A DNA stretch of 64,000 nt, taken from contig NZ_CP158480.1 in NCBI RefSeq assembly GCF_050920755.1, positions 1,240,001 through 1,304,000 on the forward strand. Reading direction: 5' to 3'. The notes under the pieces were generated by a model that was not told the origin of the DNA, did not search any database, and saw only the letters and a list, made by a program, of their open reading frames with translations. The stretch comes from Oligella sp050920755 (GTDB lineage Bacteria; Pseudomonadota; Gammaproteobacteria; Burkholderiales; Burkholderiaceae_B). The position numbers and the translations under genes are program-made. Of the stretch, positions 50,920 to 59,796 are shown piece by piece (position 1 is the stretch's first letter; the number at the start of each line of letters is the position of its first letter).

Positions 50920-53223
50920 ATGGTTAAAAAAACTGACACTACAAAAACAGTAGCTGCCAAAAAAGCAGCGGCAAAAGCATTCGAGTTTATTGATGAGACT
51001 ATCACAGCTACCGATGCGTCAACTGAGGATATAAGCGGGGCCGCTGCCAAAAAAGCGGCTAAAAAGGCTTCCGCTAAAAAGGCAGTTGCCAAAAAAGCGG
51101 CTAAAAAAGCCACCGCTAAAAAGGCTGCTGCTAAAAAGGCAGCCGCCAAAACAGTGGTTGAGACTAAGACTACGCAAGCAGCCGGTGATGATTTTGACGA
51201 TGATTTCGATGGTGAATTATCGGATGATTTCGATACGGATGGCGACTACGACGATTATGATGATGCTGATGAAATCGTTGATGTGGATGATGAACTCGAC
51301 GATACATCCGGCAGCAGTGTCAAGGGACGCGGAGCTAAGTCCTCTCGTAAGAGTCGTTCCGCTCGTGGCGGCGCTTCCGGCAGCTCACGCAATGCTTCTC
51401 CCGAGATGTTGGAGGAGCGTCGTACCCGTCTAAGACAGCTGATTAAGCTGGGTAAGGATCGCGGTTATCTGACCTTTAGTGATATTAATGACACTATGTC
51501 GGACGACCTTGTTGATACCGACGCCATGGATAGCATTATCGGCACTTTTGACGAGATGGGGATCAAGGTTTACGACCAAGCACCCAGTGCCGAGGATTTA
51601 TTGCTGAGTGATGCCAATCCTATCAGCGATGATGACGATGTAGAGGATGAGGCTGAGGTTGCTTTAACCACGGTTGACTCTGATTTCGGTCGAACCACTG
51701 ACCCGGTACGAATGTATATGCGTGAAATGGGTCAAATCAATCTTCTGGATCGTGATGGCGAGATTGAAATCGCCAAGCGTATCGAGGACGGTTTAAAGCA
51801 TATGGTGATGGCCATTGCTACTTATCCGGCAACGATCGAAGAGATTCTTAACAGCATCACCAGGGTGCGCGCAGGTGAAGCCGCAATTGATGACTTCGTT
51901 GACGGCTTGATTAACGAAGAGGGTGAGGATTATGCCGGTTCCGGCGTTACCGCCGAGGGTGAAGAGGCGCAAACCGGTGCCATGAGCTCTAAGCAAATCG
52001 AAAATCTTGAGCTGCAAACCTTAGAGAAATTCGATATTATCGAGCAATGCTATAAGCAAATGCAGGCCGAGATTGAGGCAGGTAATATTCGCTCCGACGT
52101 TTACTTAGCACAGCAGGCAAAAATGCTCGAAGAGTTGGTGGGCATTCGTTTTACGGCAAAAATGACTGAGTCTCTATGTGATTTAATCCGTCATAAGATG
52201 GAGAGCGTACGTGCCTTAGAGCGCTCTATCCTGGCGACAGTAGTCGATCGTGTCAAAATGCCGCGTGCCGACTTTATCTCTACCTTCCACGGTAATGAGA
52301 CCAATCTGGATTGGGTGCATCAGGTATTAGCCAAGAATCCTCCCTATGCCGAGGTATTAGAGCGTGCGATTCCCGATGTTCAGGACGATCAGAAAAAGAT
52401 TCTCGAAATTGAAGACGAGATGATGATGTCGGTGCAAGAGCTTAAAGAAATCAATCGTCGCATGGTAAATGGTGAGAATAAAGCCAAAAAGGCCAAGAGC
52501 GAGATGATTCAGGCAAACTTGCGTCTAGTGATTTCTATTGCTAAAAAGTACACGAACCGCGGTTTACAATTCTTGGATCTGATCCAAGAGGGTAATATCG
52601 GTTTAATGAAGGCAGTCGATAAGTTCGAGTATCGTCGCGGCTATAAGTTCTCTACTTATGCGACTTGGTGGATTCGTCAGGCCATTACTCGTTCCATTGC
52701 TGATCAGGCGCGTACTATTCGTATTCCGGTGCATATGATTGAGACGATCAATAAGATGAACCGTATTACTCGTCAGATCCTTCAGGAAACCGGCGCAGAA
52801 CCAGATCCGGCAACTATTGCCCAAAAAATGGATATTACTGAGGATCGTGTTCGCAAGATTCTCAAGATTGCCAAAGAGCCTATTTCAATGGAAACACCGA
52901 TCGGTGATGATGATGATTCACATTTAGGTGATTTTATTGAGGACACCACCACCATGTCTCCGGAGGAGGCCTCAACTTATAAATCCATGCAGGAGGTATT
53001 TGATGAGGTGCTTAATTCTTTAACGGAGCGTGAGGGTAAGGTACTCCGCATGCGCTTTGGTATCGGTCTAAGCTCTGATCAGACCCTTGAGGAAGTCGGT
53101 AAGCAGTTTGATGTGACACGTGAGCGTATTCGTCAGATTGAGGCGAAGGCTTTACGTAAATTACGTCATCCGAGCCGTGCTGATAAGTTAAAGAGTTTCT
53201 TAGATAGCGACAATTCTAACTAA
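50920..53223 (+). CDS. rpoD: RNA polymerase sigma-70 factor RpoD
   Basis: This is the main sigma factor, at 767 residues longer than the E. coli protein (613). The first 90 residues are Lys/Ala-rich and resemble histone-H1 tails, followed by an acidic stretch of about 40 (DDFDDDFDGELSDDFDTDGD) and a basic Ser/Arg stretch. Region 1.1 starts near 165. Region 2 has NLRLVISIAKKYTNRGLQFL, then DLIQEGNIGLMKAVDKFEYR, with KFSTYATWWIRQAITRSIAD. Region 4 has DVTRERIRQIEAKALRKLRH. The Lys/Ala N-terminus is known in betaproteobacterial RpoD. Confidence 0.97.
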   Translation: MVKKTDTTKTVAAKKAAAKAFEFIDETITATDASTEDISGAAAKKAAKKASAKKAVAKKAAKKATAKKAAAKKAAAKTVVETKTTQAAGDDFDDDFDGELSDDFDTDGDYDDYDDADEIVDVDDELDDTSGSSVKGRGAKSSRKSRSARGGASGSSRNASPEMLEERRTRLRQLIKLGKDRGYLTFSDINDTMSDDLVDTDAMDSIIGTFDEMGIKVYDQAPSAEDLLLSDANPISDDDDVEDEAEVALTTVDSDFGRTTDPVRMYMREMGQINLLDRDGEIEIAKRIEDGLKHMVMAIATYPATIEEILNSITRVRAGEAAIDDFVDGLINEEGEDYAGSGVTAEGEEAQTGAMSSKQIENLELQTLEKFDIIEQCYKQMQAEIEAGNIRSDVYLAQQAKMLEELVGIRFTAKMTESLCDLIRHKMESVRALERSILATVVDRVKMPRADFISTFHGNETNLDWVHQVLAKNPPYAEVLERAIPDVQDDQKKILEIEDEMMMSVQELKEINRRMVNGENKAKKAKSEMIQANLRLVISIAKKYTNRGLQFLDLIQEGNIGLMKAVDKFEYRRGYKFSTYATWWIRQAITRSIADQARTIRIPVHMIETINKMNRITRQILQETGAEPDPATIAQKMDITEDRVRKILKIAKEPISMETPIGDDDDSHLGDFIEDTTTMSPEEASTYKSMQEVFDEVLNSLTEREGKVLRMRFGIGLSSDQTLEEVGKQFDVTRERIRQIEAKALRKLRHPSRADKLKSFLDSDNSN
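51041..51150 (+). repeat. Degenerate tandem repeat coding AAKKA units in rpoD
   Basis: About ten short units of the type GCTAAAAAGGC or GCCAAAAAAGC follow each other and encode Ala-Lys-Lys blocks. Runs of five and six A are frequent. Such a tract may vary in length between strains. Confidence 0.75.
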
Positions 53224-53248
53224 ATACATCTTGTTTTTAGTCCGATCT

Positions 53249-53285
53249 AAAAGCCGAGTGTGAGCCCCTCACTACTCGGCTTTTT
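53249..53285 (+). terminator. Strong intrinsic terminator after rpoD
   Basis: AAAAGCCGAGT pairs perfectly with ACTCGGCTTTT, extended by GTGAG/CTCAC around CCC, and ends in TTTTT. Confidence 0.95.
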
Positions 53286-53319
53286 CCACTGTATGCAGCC
53301 AGTATAAATAGAGTGAATC

Positions 53320-54315
53320 ATGGAAAATCAAAATAATATTGTTATGTCAATTAAGGGCGTGAGTAAATCCTATGATAATGGCTTTACAGCGCTTAAAGCG
53401 GTGAATTTAGATATTCATCAGGGTGAGATTTTGGCGCTTTTAGGCCCTAACGGTGCCGGCAAAACTACCCTGATCGGCATTATCACCGGTTTAGTCAATG
53501 CCAGTGGCGGCGAAGTGATTATGAATGGTTTAAATACTTTGCAGCATCAGCGTCAATTGCGTCAAAAAATCGGTTTAGTACCTCAAGAGCTATTGACGGA
53601 GTCCTTTGAAACAGTTTTAAATACCGTGCGCTTCAGTCGTGGATTATTCGGTCTACCGGCTAATCCGGCTTTTGAAGAACAACTTCTTAAGGACTTATCC
53701 TTGTGGGATAAGCGTCATAGTAAAATCCTCAGTCTTTCGGGTGGCATGAAGCGTCGTGTTTTAATTGCGAAGGCTTTAATTCACGAGCCGGAGGTTTTAT
53801 TTCTTGATGAACCGACTGCCGGTGTCGATGTGGAGCTACGTCATGATTTGTGGCGTATGGTGCGACGTCTCTCTAAAGACGAGGGTTTAACGGTGATTTT
53901 GACCACACATTATATTGAAGAGGCCGAGGATATGGCGGATCGTATTGCGGTGATTAATGGTGGAGAAATTATCCTGGTTGAAGAAAAAGACAATCTAATG
54001 CAGCAATTAGGTAAAAAATCACTGTGTATCAAGTTAAAAGAGCCATTGGCCGAATTACCTAAAGTGCTGCAGGACTATCCTTTGGAACTGGTGGATAATG
54101 GGCAGAGTCTGCTTTATACCTATCATAAAGATGGCGAGCCCGGAGAGGCCGGTCATAGTCTCTCGGAGCTACTTGGTTTATTAACAGTCAAAGGGATTGA
54201 GATTCTTGATTTGACTTCGCAAAAAAGCAGCTTAGAAGAGATTTTTGTTTCTTTATTGGATAATCAAGCCGCTCAGAATCAAAAAGTCACAGCATCAGCA
54301 GCGCTTAAGGAGTAA
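53320..54315 (+). CDS. yadG: ABC-2 type exporter, ATP-binding protein (YadG-like)
   Basis: This 331-residue ABC ATPase has Walker A LGPNGAGKTTLIGIITG (near 47), signature LSLSGGMKRRVLIAKAL (near 143), Walker B EVLFLDEPTAGVD and the H-loop TTHYIEEAEDMADRI. The C-terminal extension after residue 230 is typical of drug- or polysaccharide-exporter ATPases. The partner permease follows after three bases. The pair resembles E. coli YadG-YadH, whose substrate is unknown. Confidence 0.87.
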   Translation: MENQNNIVMSIKGVSKSYDNGFTALKAVNLDIHQGEILALLGPNGAGKTTLIGIITGLVNASGGEVIMNGLNTLQHQRQLRQKIGLVPQELLTESFETVLNTVRFSRGLFGLPANPAFEEQLLKDLSLWDKRHSKILSLSGGMKRRVLIAKALIHEPEVLFLDEPTAGVDVELRHDLWRMVRRLSKDEGLTVILTTHYIEEAEDMADRIAVINGGEIILVEEKDNLMQQLGKKSLCIKLKEPLAELPKVLQDYPLELVDNGQSLLYTYHKDGEPGEAGHSLSELLGLLTVKGIEILDLTSQKSSLEEIFVSLLDNQAAQNQKVTASAALKE

Positions 54316-54318
54316 TTA

Positions 54319-55080
54319 ATGAATTTTTTAGCAATTAAAGCGATTTATCGTTTTGAAATGGCGCGTGCTTTACGCACTTTTTGGCAGAGTATTTTTTCAC
54401 CGGTGATTACCACTTCTTTGTATTTTGTGGTCTTCGGTGCAGCCATGGGCTCCCGCATCGGTGATATTGCAGATGTCAGTTATGGTGCTTTTATTGTGCC
54501 GGGTTTATTAATGATGTCTTTGTTGGGGCAAAGTGTCAGTAATGCTTCCTTTGGAATTTATATGCCGCGTTGGAACGGAGCCATCTATGAGGTGTTGTCG
54601 GCACCGATTAATGCCATTGAAATTATTATCGGTTATGTGGGTGCAGCGGCGAGTAAAAGCATTATTTTAGCGATTTTGATTTTAGTGACGGCAGGCGTTT
54701 TTGTCGATTACGAGATATTGCATCCGCTCTGGATGGTGGTTTTTTTGCTATTGACGGTAATCACTTTCAGTATGTTCGGTTTTATTATCGGCTTATGGGC
54801 TGATAGTTTTGAAAAATTGCAAGTAATTCCTTTGATGATATTGACCCCTTTAACCTTTTTAGGCGGTGCCTTTTACTCGATTGAAATGCTCCCCGGTATT
54901 TGGAAAAACATCGCTTTACTTAATCCGGTGGTTTATTTAATCAGTGGTTTCCGTTGGAGCTTTTATGGGGTGTCCGATGTGAATCATTTAGTGAGTTTGG
55001 GGATTATTCTTTTTGTGCTGGCGGTGTGCGTGGTGCTGGTGGCAATTATCTTTAAAACCGGTTATAAACTGAGACCCTGA
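54319..55080 (+). CDS. yadH: ABC-2 type exporter, permease (YadH-like)
   Basis: This 253-residue membrane protein has about six helices. The N-terminal FEMARALRTFWQSIFSPVIT, VPGLLMMSLLGQSVSNASFG and LTFLGGAFYSIEMLP are typical of ABC-2 permeases of the YadH group. It forms an operon with the ATPase before it and ends at a bidirectional terminator shared with lysS. Confidence 0.87.
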   Translation: MNFLAIKAIYRFEMARALRTFWQSIFSPVITTSLYFVVFGAAMGSRIGDIADVSYGAFIVPGLLMMSLLGQSVSNASFGIYMPRWNGAIYEVLSAPINAIEIIIGYVGAAASKSIILAILILVTAGVFVDYEILHPLWMVVFLLLTVITFSMFGFIIGLWADSFEKLQVIPLMILTPLTFLGGAFYSIEMLPGIWKNIALLNPVVYLISGFRWSFYGVSDVNHLVSLGIILFVLAVCVVLVAIIFKTGYKLRP

Positions 55081-55085
55081 CATTT

Positions 55086-55122
55086 AAAAGCCGATAGTAC
55101 TGTATGTTACTATCGGCCTTTT
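55086..55122. terminator. Bidirectional terminator between yadH and lysS
   Basis: GCCGATAGTA and TACTATCGGC are perfect 10-bp arms, flanked by AAAA on one side and CTTTTC on the other, so both strands end in T-runs. Confidence 0.88.
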
Positions 55123-55130
55123 CTTAATCC

Positions 55131-56669
55131 TTATTCCTTACGCAGATGGGGGAATAGCAGTACATCCCGGATACTGGCACTATCACTTAATAGCATAATT
55201 AAGCGGTCAATACCGATACCGCAACCACCGGTAGGTGCCATACCGTATTCTAAGGCGCGGATATAGTCCGCATCGTAGAACATGGCTTCTTCATCACCGG
55301 CATCCTTGGCCTCAACCTGAGCGAGGAAGCGTTGCGCCTGATCTTCGGGGTCATTTAATTCAGAGAAGCCGTTAGCGATTTCTCTACCGGTAATAAAGAG
55401 TTCAAAGCGTTCAGTAATTTCCGAATCATTATCAGAAGCACGAGAGAGGGGAGATACCTCAGCCGGATAATCGATAATAAAGGTAGGATTCCAAAGTTTA
55501 CTTTCAGCGCTTTCTTCAAAGAGGGCTAATTGCAACGCTCCTAAACCGGCACGACCCAGCACCGGACCGTCAACCTCGGCACCTAAGAATTTTCTTAACT
55601 CATTACGCACAAAATCAATATCATTTAATTGCGCTTCAGTGTATTCGGGCGCATGCTTTAAAATCGCCTGGATAATGGTTAGGCGCTCAAACGGTTTGGA
55701 TAAATCCAATTCCTTACCTTGATACTCCAGTACTTGTGTGCCTAAAGTGCGTTGTGCCACTTCCCGAATCACATACTCGGTAAATTCCATGACCCAACGA
55801 TAATCACGATAAGCGGCGTAGAACTCCATCATGGTAAATTCCGGGTTATGACGTGGGCTCACACCCTCGTTGCGGAAGTTACGATTCAGTTCAAAGACAC
55901 GGTCAAAGCCACCCACAATCAGGCGTTTTAAATAGAGCTCCGGCGCAATGCGTAAGTACATGTCCATGCCTAAAGCATTGTGATGGGTAATAAAAGGCTT
56001 CGCCGCAGCACCCCCGGGGATCGGGTGCAGCATCGGCGTTTCCACCTCCATAAAGTGGTGCTCCGTCATGATCTGACGTAAGGTATTAAGTGCTTTACTG
56101 CGTGTACGGAAAGTCTGACGCGTCTGCTCGTTCATAATCAGATCGACATAGCGCTGACGGTAGCGAATTTCCTGATCGGATAAACCGTGGAACTTGTCAG
56201 GCAAGGGGCGTAAAGACTTTGAAATCAAGCGTAAACTATTGGCATGAATGGATAACTCACCGCGATTGGTTTTAAAAACACGGCCTTCGACCGCTAAAAT
56301 ATCGCCGATATCCATGTGCTTAAAGGCTTCATAAGCCTCTTCGCCGATGGCCTTTTTATCTAAATAGATCTGGATGCGACCGCTGCTGTCTTGAAGGGTA
56401 GCAAAACTGGCTTTACCCATTACGCGCTTAAGCATCATGCGGCCGGCAACCTTGGCCGGATTGGCTTGCGGATCAAGCGTTTCTTTATCTAACTCACCGT
56501 ATTTGGCGTGTAAATCAGCGGCATAGTCTTCGGGCACGAAATCATTAGGGTAGGCTTGCCCCTGCTCACGCAACTCGCTAAGTTTTTGGCGACGCTCGGC
56601 AATTAAACGGTTTTCATCAAGCTGGGCCTCAGCTGCTGCAGTTGCCGTGCTATTTTCTTGTTCTGACAT
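55131..56669 (-). CDS. lysS: Lysyl-tRNA synthetase (class II)
   Basis: The N-terminal OB-fold tRNA-binding domain has VAGRMMLKRVMGKASFATLQ. The catalytic domain has motif 2 in FELNRNFRNEGVSPRHNPEF and motif 3 in GIGIDRLIMLLSDSASIRDV. VETPMLHPIPGGAAAKPF is also typical. The length of 512 is standard. It starts two bases after the prfB stop, the conserved prfB-lysS operon. Confidence 0.98.
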   Translation of the reverse strand: MSEQENSTATAAAEAQLDENRLIAERRQKLSELREQGQAYPNDFVPEDYAADLHAKYGELDKETLDPQANPAKVAGRMMLKRVMGKASFATLQDSSGRIQIYLDKKAIGEEAYEAFKHMDIGDILAVEGRVFKTNRGELSIHANSLRLISKSLRPLPDKFHGLSDQEIRYRQRYVDLIMNEQTRQTFRTRSKALNTLRQIMTEHHFMEVETPMLHPIPGGAAAKPFITHHNALGMDMYLRIAPELYLKRLIVGGFDRVFELNRNFRNEGVSPRHNPEFTMMEFYAAYRDYRWVMEFTEYVIREVAQRTLGTQVLEYQGKELDLSKPFERLTIIQAILKHAPEYTEAQLNDIDFVRNELRKFLGAEVDGPVLGRAGLGALQLALFEESAESKLWNPTFIIDYPAEVSPLSRASDNDSEITERFELFITGREIANGFSELNDPEDQAQRFLAQVEAKDAGDEEAMFYDADYIRALEYGMAPTGGCGIGIDRLIMLLSDSASIRDVLLFPHLRKE

Positions 56670-56671
56670 AT

Positions 56672-57776
56672 TTAAATTCCTTGTTTTAGGCTGGCCTCAA
56701 TAAAGGGGTCTAAATCCCCATCCAGCACTTTTTGTGTATTAGAAACTTCAACTCCGGTACGTAAGTCCTTGATGCGGCTTTGATCCAGCACATAGGAACG
56801 AATCTGGTTGCCCCAGCCCACATCACTTTTCGCATCTTCTACGGCCTGTAACTCACTTTGACGCTTGCGCATTTCATACTCATAAAGCTTAGAGCGTAGC
56901 ATTGACATAGCTTCAGCCTTGTTGCGATGTTGAGAACGGTCGTTTTGACATTGCACCACAATGCCGGTAGGGTTGTGTGTAATACGCACCGCCGAGTCGG
57001 TACGGTTAACGTGCTGCCCACCGGCGCCACTGGCACGGAAAGTATCGATACGTAAATCGGCAGGGTTAATCTCAACCTCGATTGAATCGTCAATTTCCGG
57101 ATAAACATAAATACTGGCAAAGGAGGTATGCCTACCCTGTGCCGAATCAAAGGGGCTTTTACGTACCAAACGATGAACACCGGTTTCCGTTCTTAAAAAA
57201 CCGTAAGCGTAGTCACCCTCAATTTTCAGCGTTGCCGATTTAATACCCGCTACATCACCGTCAGACTCTTCGAGCACCTCGGCTTTAAAGTCCTTATGCT
57301 CACAATATCTGAGATACTGTCTTAGCAACATAGAAGCCCAGTCCTGAGCTTCGGTACCGCCGGCACCGGCCTGAATATCCAAAAAGCAGTTTAAAGGATC
57401 GGCAGGATTTGAGAACATTCGTCTGAATTCAAAATCCTCAATGATTTTGGTATAGCCGGCGACACTTTTTTCGAGGGCGGCAAAAGCTTCCTCATCATTT
57501 TCATCAATAATTAATTCGAGTAGCTCTTGGCTATCATGTAGATTGACCTTAAGCTTGTCCAGCACCAAAACCACATCGTCTAAACTCTTTTTTTCCTTGC
57601 TGATGGCTTGGGCTTTTTCGGGATCATTCCAGAGCGTGGGATTTTCCAGCTCTAAATTAACGACTTGTAAGCGTTGCCACTTATCGTCATAGTCAAAGAT
57701 ACCTCCGTAGACCGGCTTCGCGTTCGATTAAATCATCAATTTCAGCAGCCAAACTATTTTGCTTTTCGGCTTCCAT
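56672..57776 (-). CDS. prfB: Peptide chain release factor 2, made by programmed +1 frameshift
   Basis: RF2 ends translation at UGA and UAA. The gene begins at the ATG at 57776 (AAAGGA before it) and runs 27 codons to an in-frame TGA at 57695-57693. A +1 shift at CTT-TGA-C there joins it to the long frame, DYDDKWQRLQVVNLELENP onward, giving about 367 residues, the family length. Visible are the anticodon-like SPF motif (VRKSPFDSAQGRHTSFASI) and the catalytic GGQ (GAGGQHVNRTDSAVRI). Reading only the second frame would miss the first 67 or so residues. Confidence 0.95.
57693..57706 (-). other. prfB: prfB autoregulatory frameshift site
   Basis: On the minus strand GGAGG (57706-57702) stands three bases before CTT-TGA-C, the same spacing as in E. 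coli. Low RF2 lets the ribosome pause at UGA and slip +1, with help from the internal Shine-Dalgarno sequence. Confidence 0.95.
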
Positions 57777-57814
57777 GAATTATTCCTTTAAGTATAAACT
57801 ATGAGATCGAATCT

Positions 57815-57837
57815 AAACCCTATATTTTACAGGGTTT
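57815..57837. repeat. 7-bp inverted repeat upstream of prfB
   Basis: AAACCCT and AGGGTTT are perfect arms around nine bases. On the minus strand a short TTT follows, so it may be a weak terminator for the small lipoprotein gene before prfB. Confidence 0.4.
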
Positions 57838-57874
57838 TGAAGTGATTTTGGGTAAAGCGTAACAGTTTTATATG

Positions 57875-58021
57875 CTATTGCGTAGGTGCTGTCGAGATAG
57901 TTCTATAGGCACCGCCCACGGTACCGACCATCTCGTCCATCGCTACCCGAGGGTTAGGGTGAGCGCAAGCAGCAAGCAGGATAAGTAATCCCGGAAGTAG
58001 TGCTTTAAACAGTATATTCAT
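57875..58021 (-). CDS. Short putative lipoprotein, 48 residues
   Basis: A frame starting at the ATG at 58021 encodes 48 residues. A hydrophobic leader with one Lys ends in the lipobox LLAAC (Cys19), followed by AHPNPRVAMDEMVGTVGGAY and a short tail ending in APTQ. Leader, lipobox and polar tail fit a small bacterial lipoprotein. The ribosome site is weak (AAAGAC). It lies in the 286-base gap between recJ and prfB. I do not recognise the family, and a chance frame is possible but unlikely with such a regular signal. Confidence 0.6.
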   Translation of the reverse strand: MNILFKALLPGLLILLAACAHPNPRVAMDEMVGTVGGAYRTISTAPTQ

Positions 58022-58062
58022 GAGTCTTTGATTTAAAATCCGAAGTCGATCGCTGCAAAAGC

Positions 58063-59796
58063 TCAGGACTGTGTCGGATCATAAGCTTCTGCATGTTGTA
58101 TCATCAATTGTACATTGACTTGACCATTCCATTCATTAGCTTTTAATTCATACACGATATGGGCCATCTCCGGTAGCGGTTCATTATGATTAAACCAAAT
58201 GGCATCATATAGCACCTGATCCTTTTCCAGCTGCAGCTTTAAGTGCTTATCCTTGAGAATGCGCTGAGCGCGTACGATAAACACATCATTAAAACTGGGC
58301 GGCGGAAAACCGGCCCCCCAAACCTGCTGATCCAATAAGGTGGCGATACGGCTAGTGGCATGCTCTGTGGCAAGAGACCCATCGGTTTCAATGACTGAGG
58401 CAAAACGGCTTTTACCGGTCATAGCGATGACCGCTTCATGCAAAGCGATTTTAAACGCTTCAAAATCCGCTTGGCGAATACTTAAACCGGCTGCCATGGC
58501 ATGGCCGCCGAATTTTAAAATCATGCCGGGATGGCGCTTAGATACCAAGTCCAATGCATCCCTAAGGTGTACATCCGGTATCGAACGGCCGGAGCCGCGA
58601 ATCTCACCGTTATCCGCCGGAGCAAAGGCAATGACCGGGCGCCAAAACTTCTCTTTAAGGCGTGAAGCAACAATACCGACCACGCCCTGATGCCAATCAT
58701 CCTCAAACACACAAATGGATGCCAAGGGCTCGGGGTTTTGCTCTTCCTCAAGTGCTAAAGACTCCAAGGCCTGCTCATTCATCTCATGTTCAATATGGCG
58801 ACGCTGTTGATTGATTTTATCAAGCTCCCGGGCTAGTTGTAGTGCCTCATCCTCATCCTCAGCGATTAGGCAACGAATACCGATGCTCATATCGGCAAGA
58901 CGACCGGCAGCATTAATTCGGGGGCCGATTCTAAAGCCCAAATCGCCGGCATTGGCATTCCGGTAGTTGGTGCTTGCAACCTCAAAGAGGGCGCGGATGC
59001 CGGGACGCATCAAGCCCTTACGCATGCGTTCAAGCCCTTGGGTCACTAAGATGCGATTATTGGCGTCTAACTTAACCACGTCGGCTATGGTGCCGAGTGC
59101 CACTAAATCGGCTAAGCTATCTAAACGAGGCTGATTAGTGCTGTCAAAATGACCACGCTGCTTTAACTCAGCCCGCAACGCCATTAGTAAATAGTACATG
59201 ACACCGACGCCGGCCAGATTTTTGGAGGGAAAATCACAGACCCCTTGATTAGGATTGACAATCGCCAAGGCGGCCGGTAATTCATCGCCCGGTAAGTGAT
59301 GATCGGTCACAATCACATCAATGCCTTGCGCTTTGGCATAATTCACGCCATCCACACTGGCAATGCCATTGTCCACGGTAATAATTAAGTCGGGTAGGGG
59401 ATCGTAGCGCTCAAGAATCAAATCAATCACTTCCCGCGATAAGCCATAGCCTGTCTCAAAGCGATTAGGTACCATAAAATCAACGATCGCTCCCATCGCT
59501 CTAAGTCCGCAAAGCGCAACAGCGCAGGCGGTCGCACCGTCACAATCGTAATCGGCAACAATTAACAGGCGCTTTTTCTGCTCAATGGCATCGGCAATCA
59601 GCTTAGCCGCATGCTCGTTTTGAGTAAGCTTTTGAGGGTGGATTAAACGGTTCCAGCGATAATCGGTCTGCTCCGTAGAGCAAACACCGCGCGCTGCGTA
59701 TAAACGCGCGAGCAACGGATGTAAGCCGCCGGCTGCGAGCTTTTGAGATATCTCTGATTGCGCTTGACGCTCTTTAATTATGACTGATGCCACCAT
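58063..59796 (-). CDS. recJ: Single-stranded-DNA-specific exonuclease RecJ
   Basis: RecJ is a 5'-3' exonuclease on single-stranded DNA in recombination and repair. The DHH-family metal motifs are ADYDCDGATACAVA, DNGIAS and VTDHHLPGDE. The DHHA1 part has GSGRSIPDVHLRDALDL and KFGGHAMAAGLSI. The frame is open from a TTG at 59805; the ATG at 59796, just after GGAAA, is preferred and gives 577 residues. It overlaps the end of the next upstream gene by 19 bases, so the two are probably coupled. Confidence 0.96.
   Translation of the reverse strand: MVASVIIKERQAQSEISQKLAAGGLHPLLARLYAARGVCSTEQTDYRWNRLIHPQKLTQNEHAAKLIADAIEQKKRLLIVADYDCDGATACAVALCGLRAMGAIVDFMVPNRFETGYGLSREVIDLILERYDPLPDLIITVDNGIASVDGVNYAKAQGIDVIVTDHHLPGDELPAALAIVNPNQGVCDFPSKNLAGVGVMYYLLMALRAELKQRGHFDSTNQPRLDSLADLVALGTIADVVKLDANNRILVTQGLERMRKGLMRPGIRALFEVASTNYRNANAGDLGFRIGPRINAAGRLADMSIGIRCLIAEDEDEALQLARELDKINQQRRHIEHEMNEQALESLALEEEQNPEPLASICVFEDDWHQGVVGIVASRLKEKFWRPVIAFAPADNGEIRGSGRSIPDVHLRDALDLVSKRHPGMILKFGGHAMAAGLSIRQADFEAFKIALHEAVIAMTGKSRFASVIETDGSLATEHATSRIATLLDQQVWGAGFPPPSFNDVFIVRAQRILKDKHLKLQLEKDQVLYDAIWFNHNEPLPEMAHIVYELKANEWNGQVNVQLMIQHAEAYDPTQS

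Noticed and set aside
50916..51149. Minus-strand Ala/Phe/Leu-rich frame opposite the rpoD start
   Set aside because: It is the mirror of the Lys/Ala repeat; its hydrophobic look is a by-product.
56839..57180. Alternative minus-strand frame inside prfB
   Set aside because: The RF2 frame carries SPF and GGQ motifs; the other frame has none.
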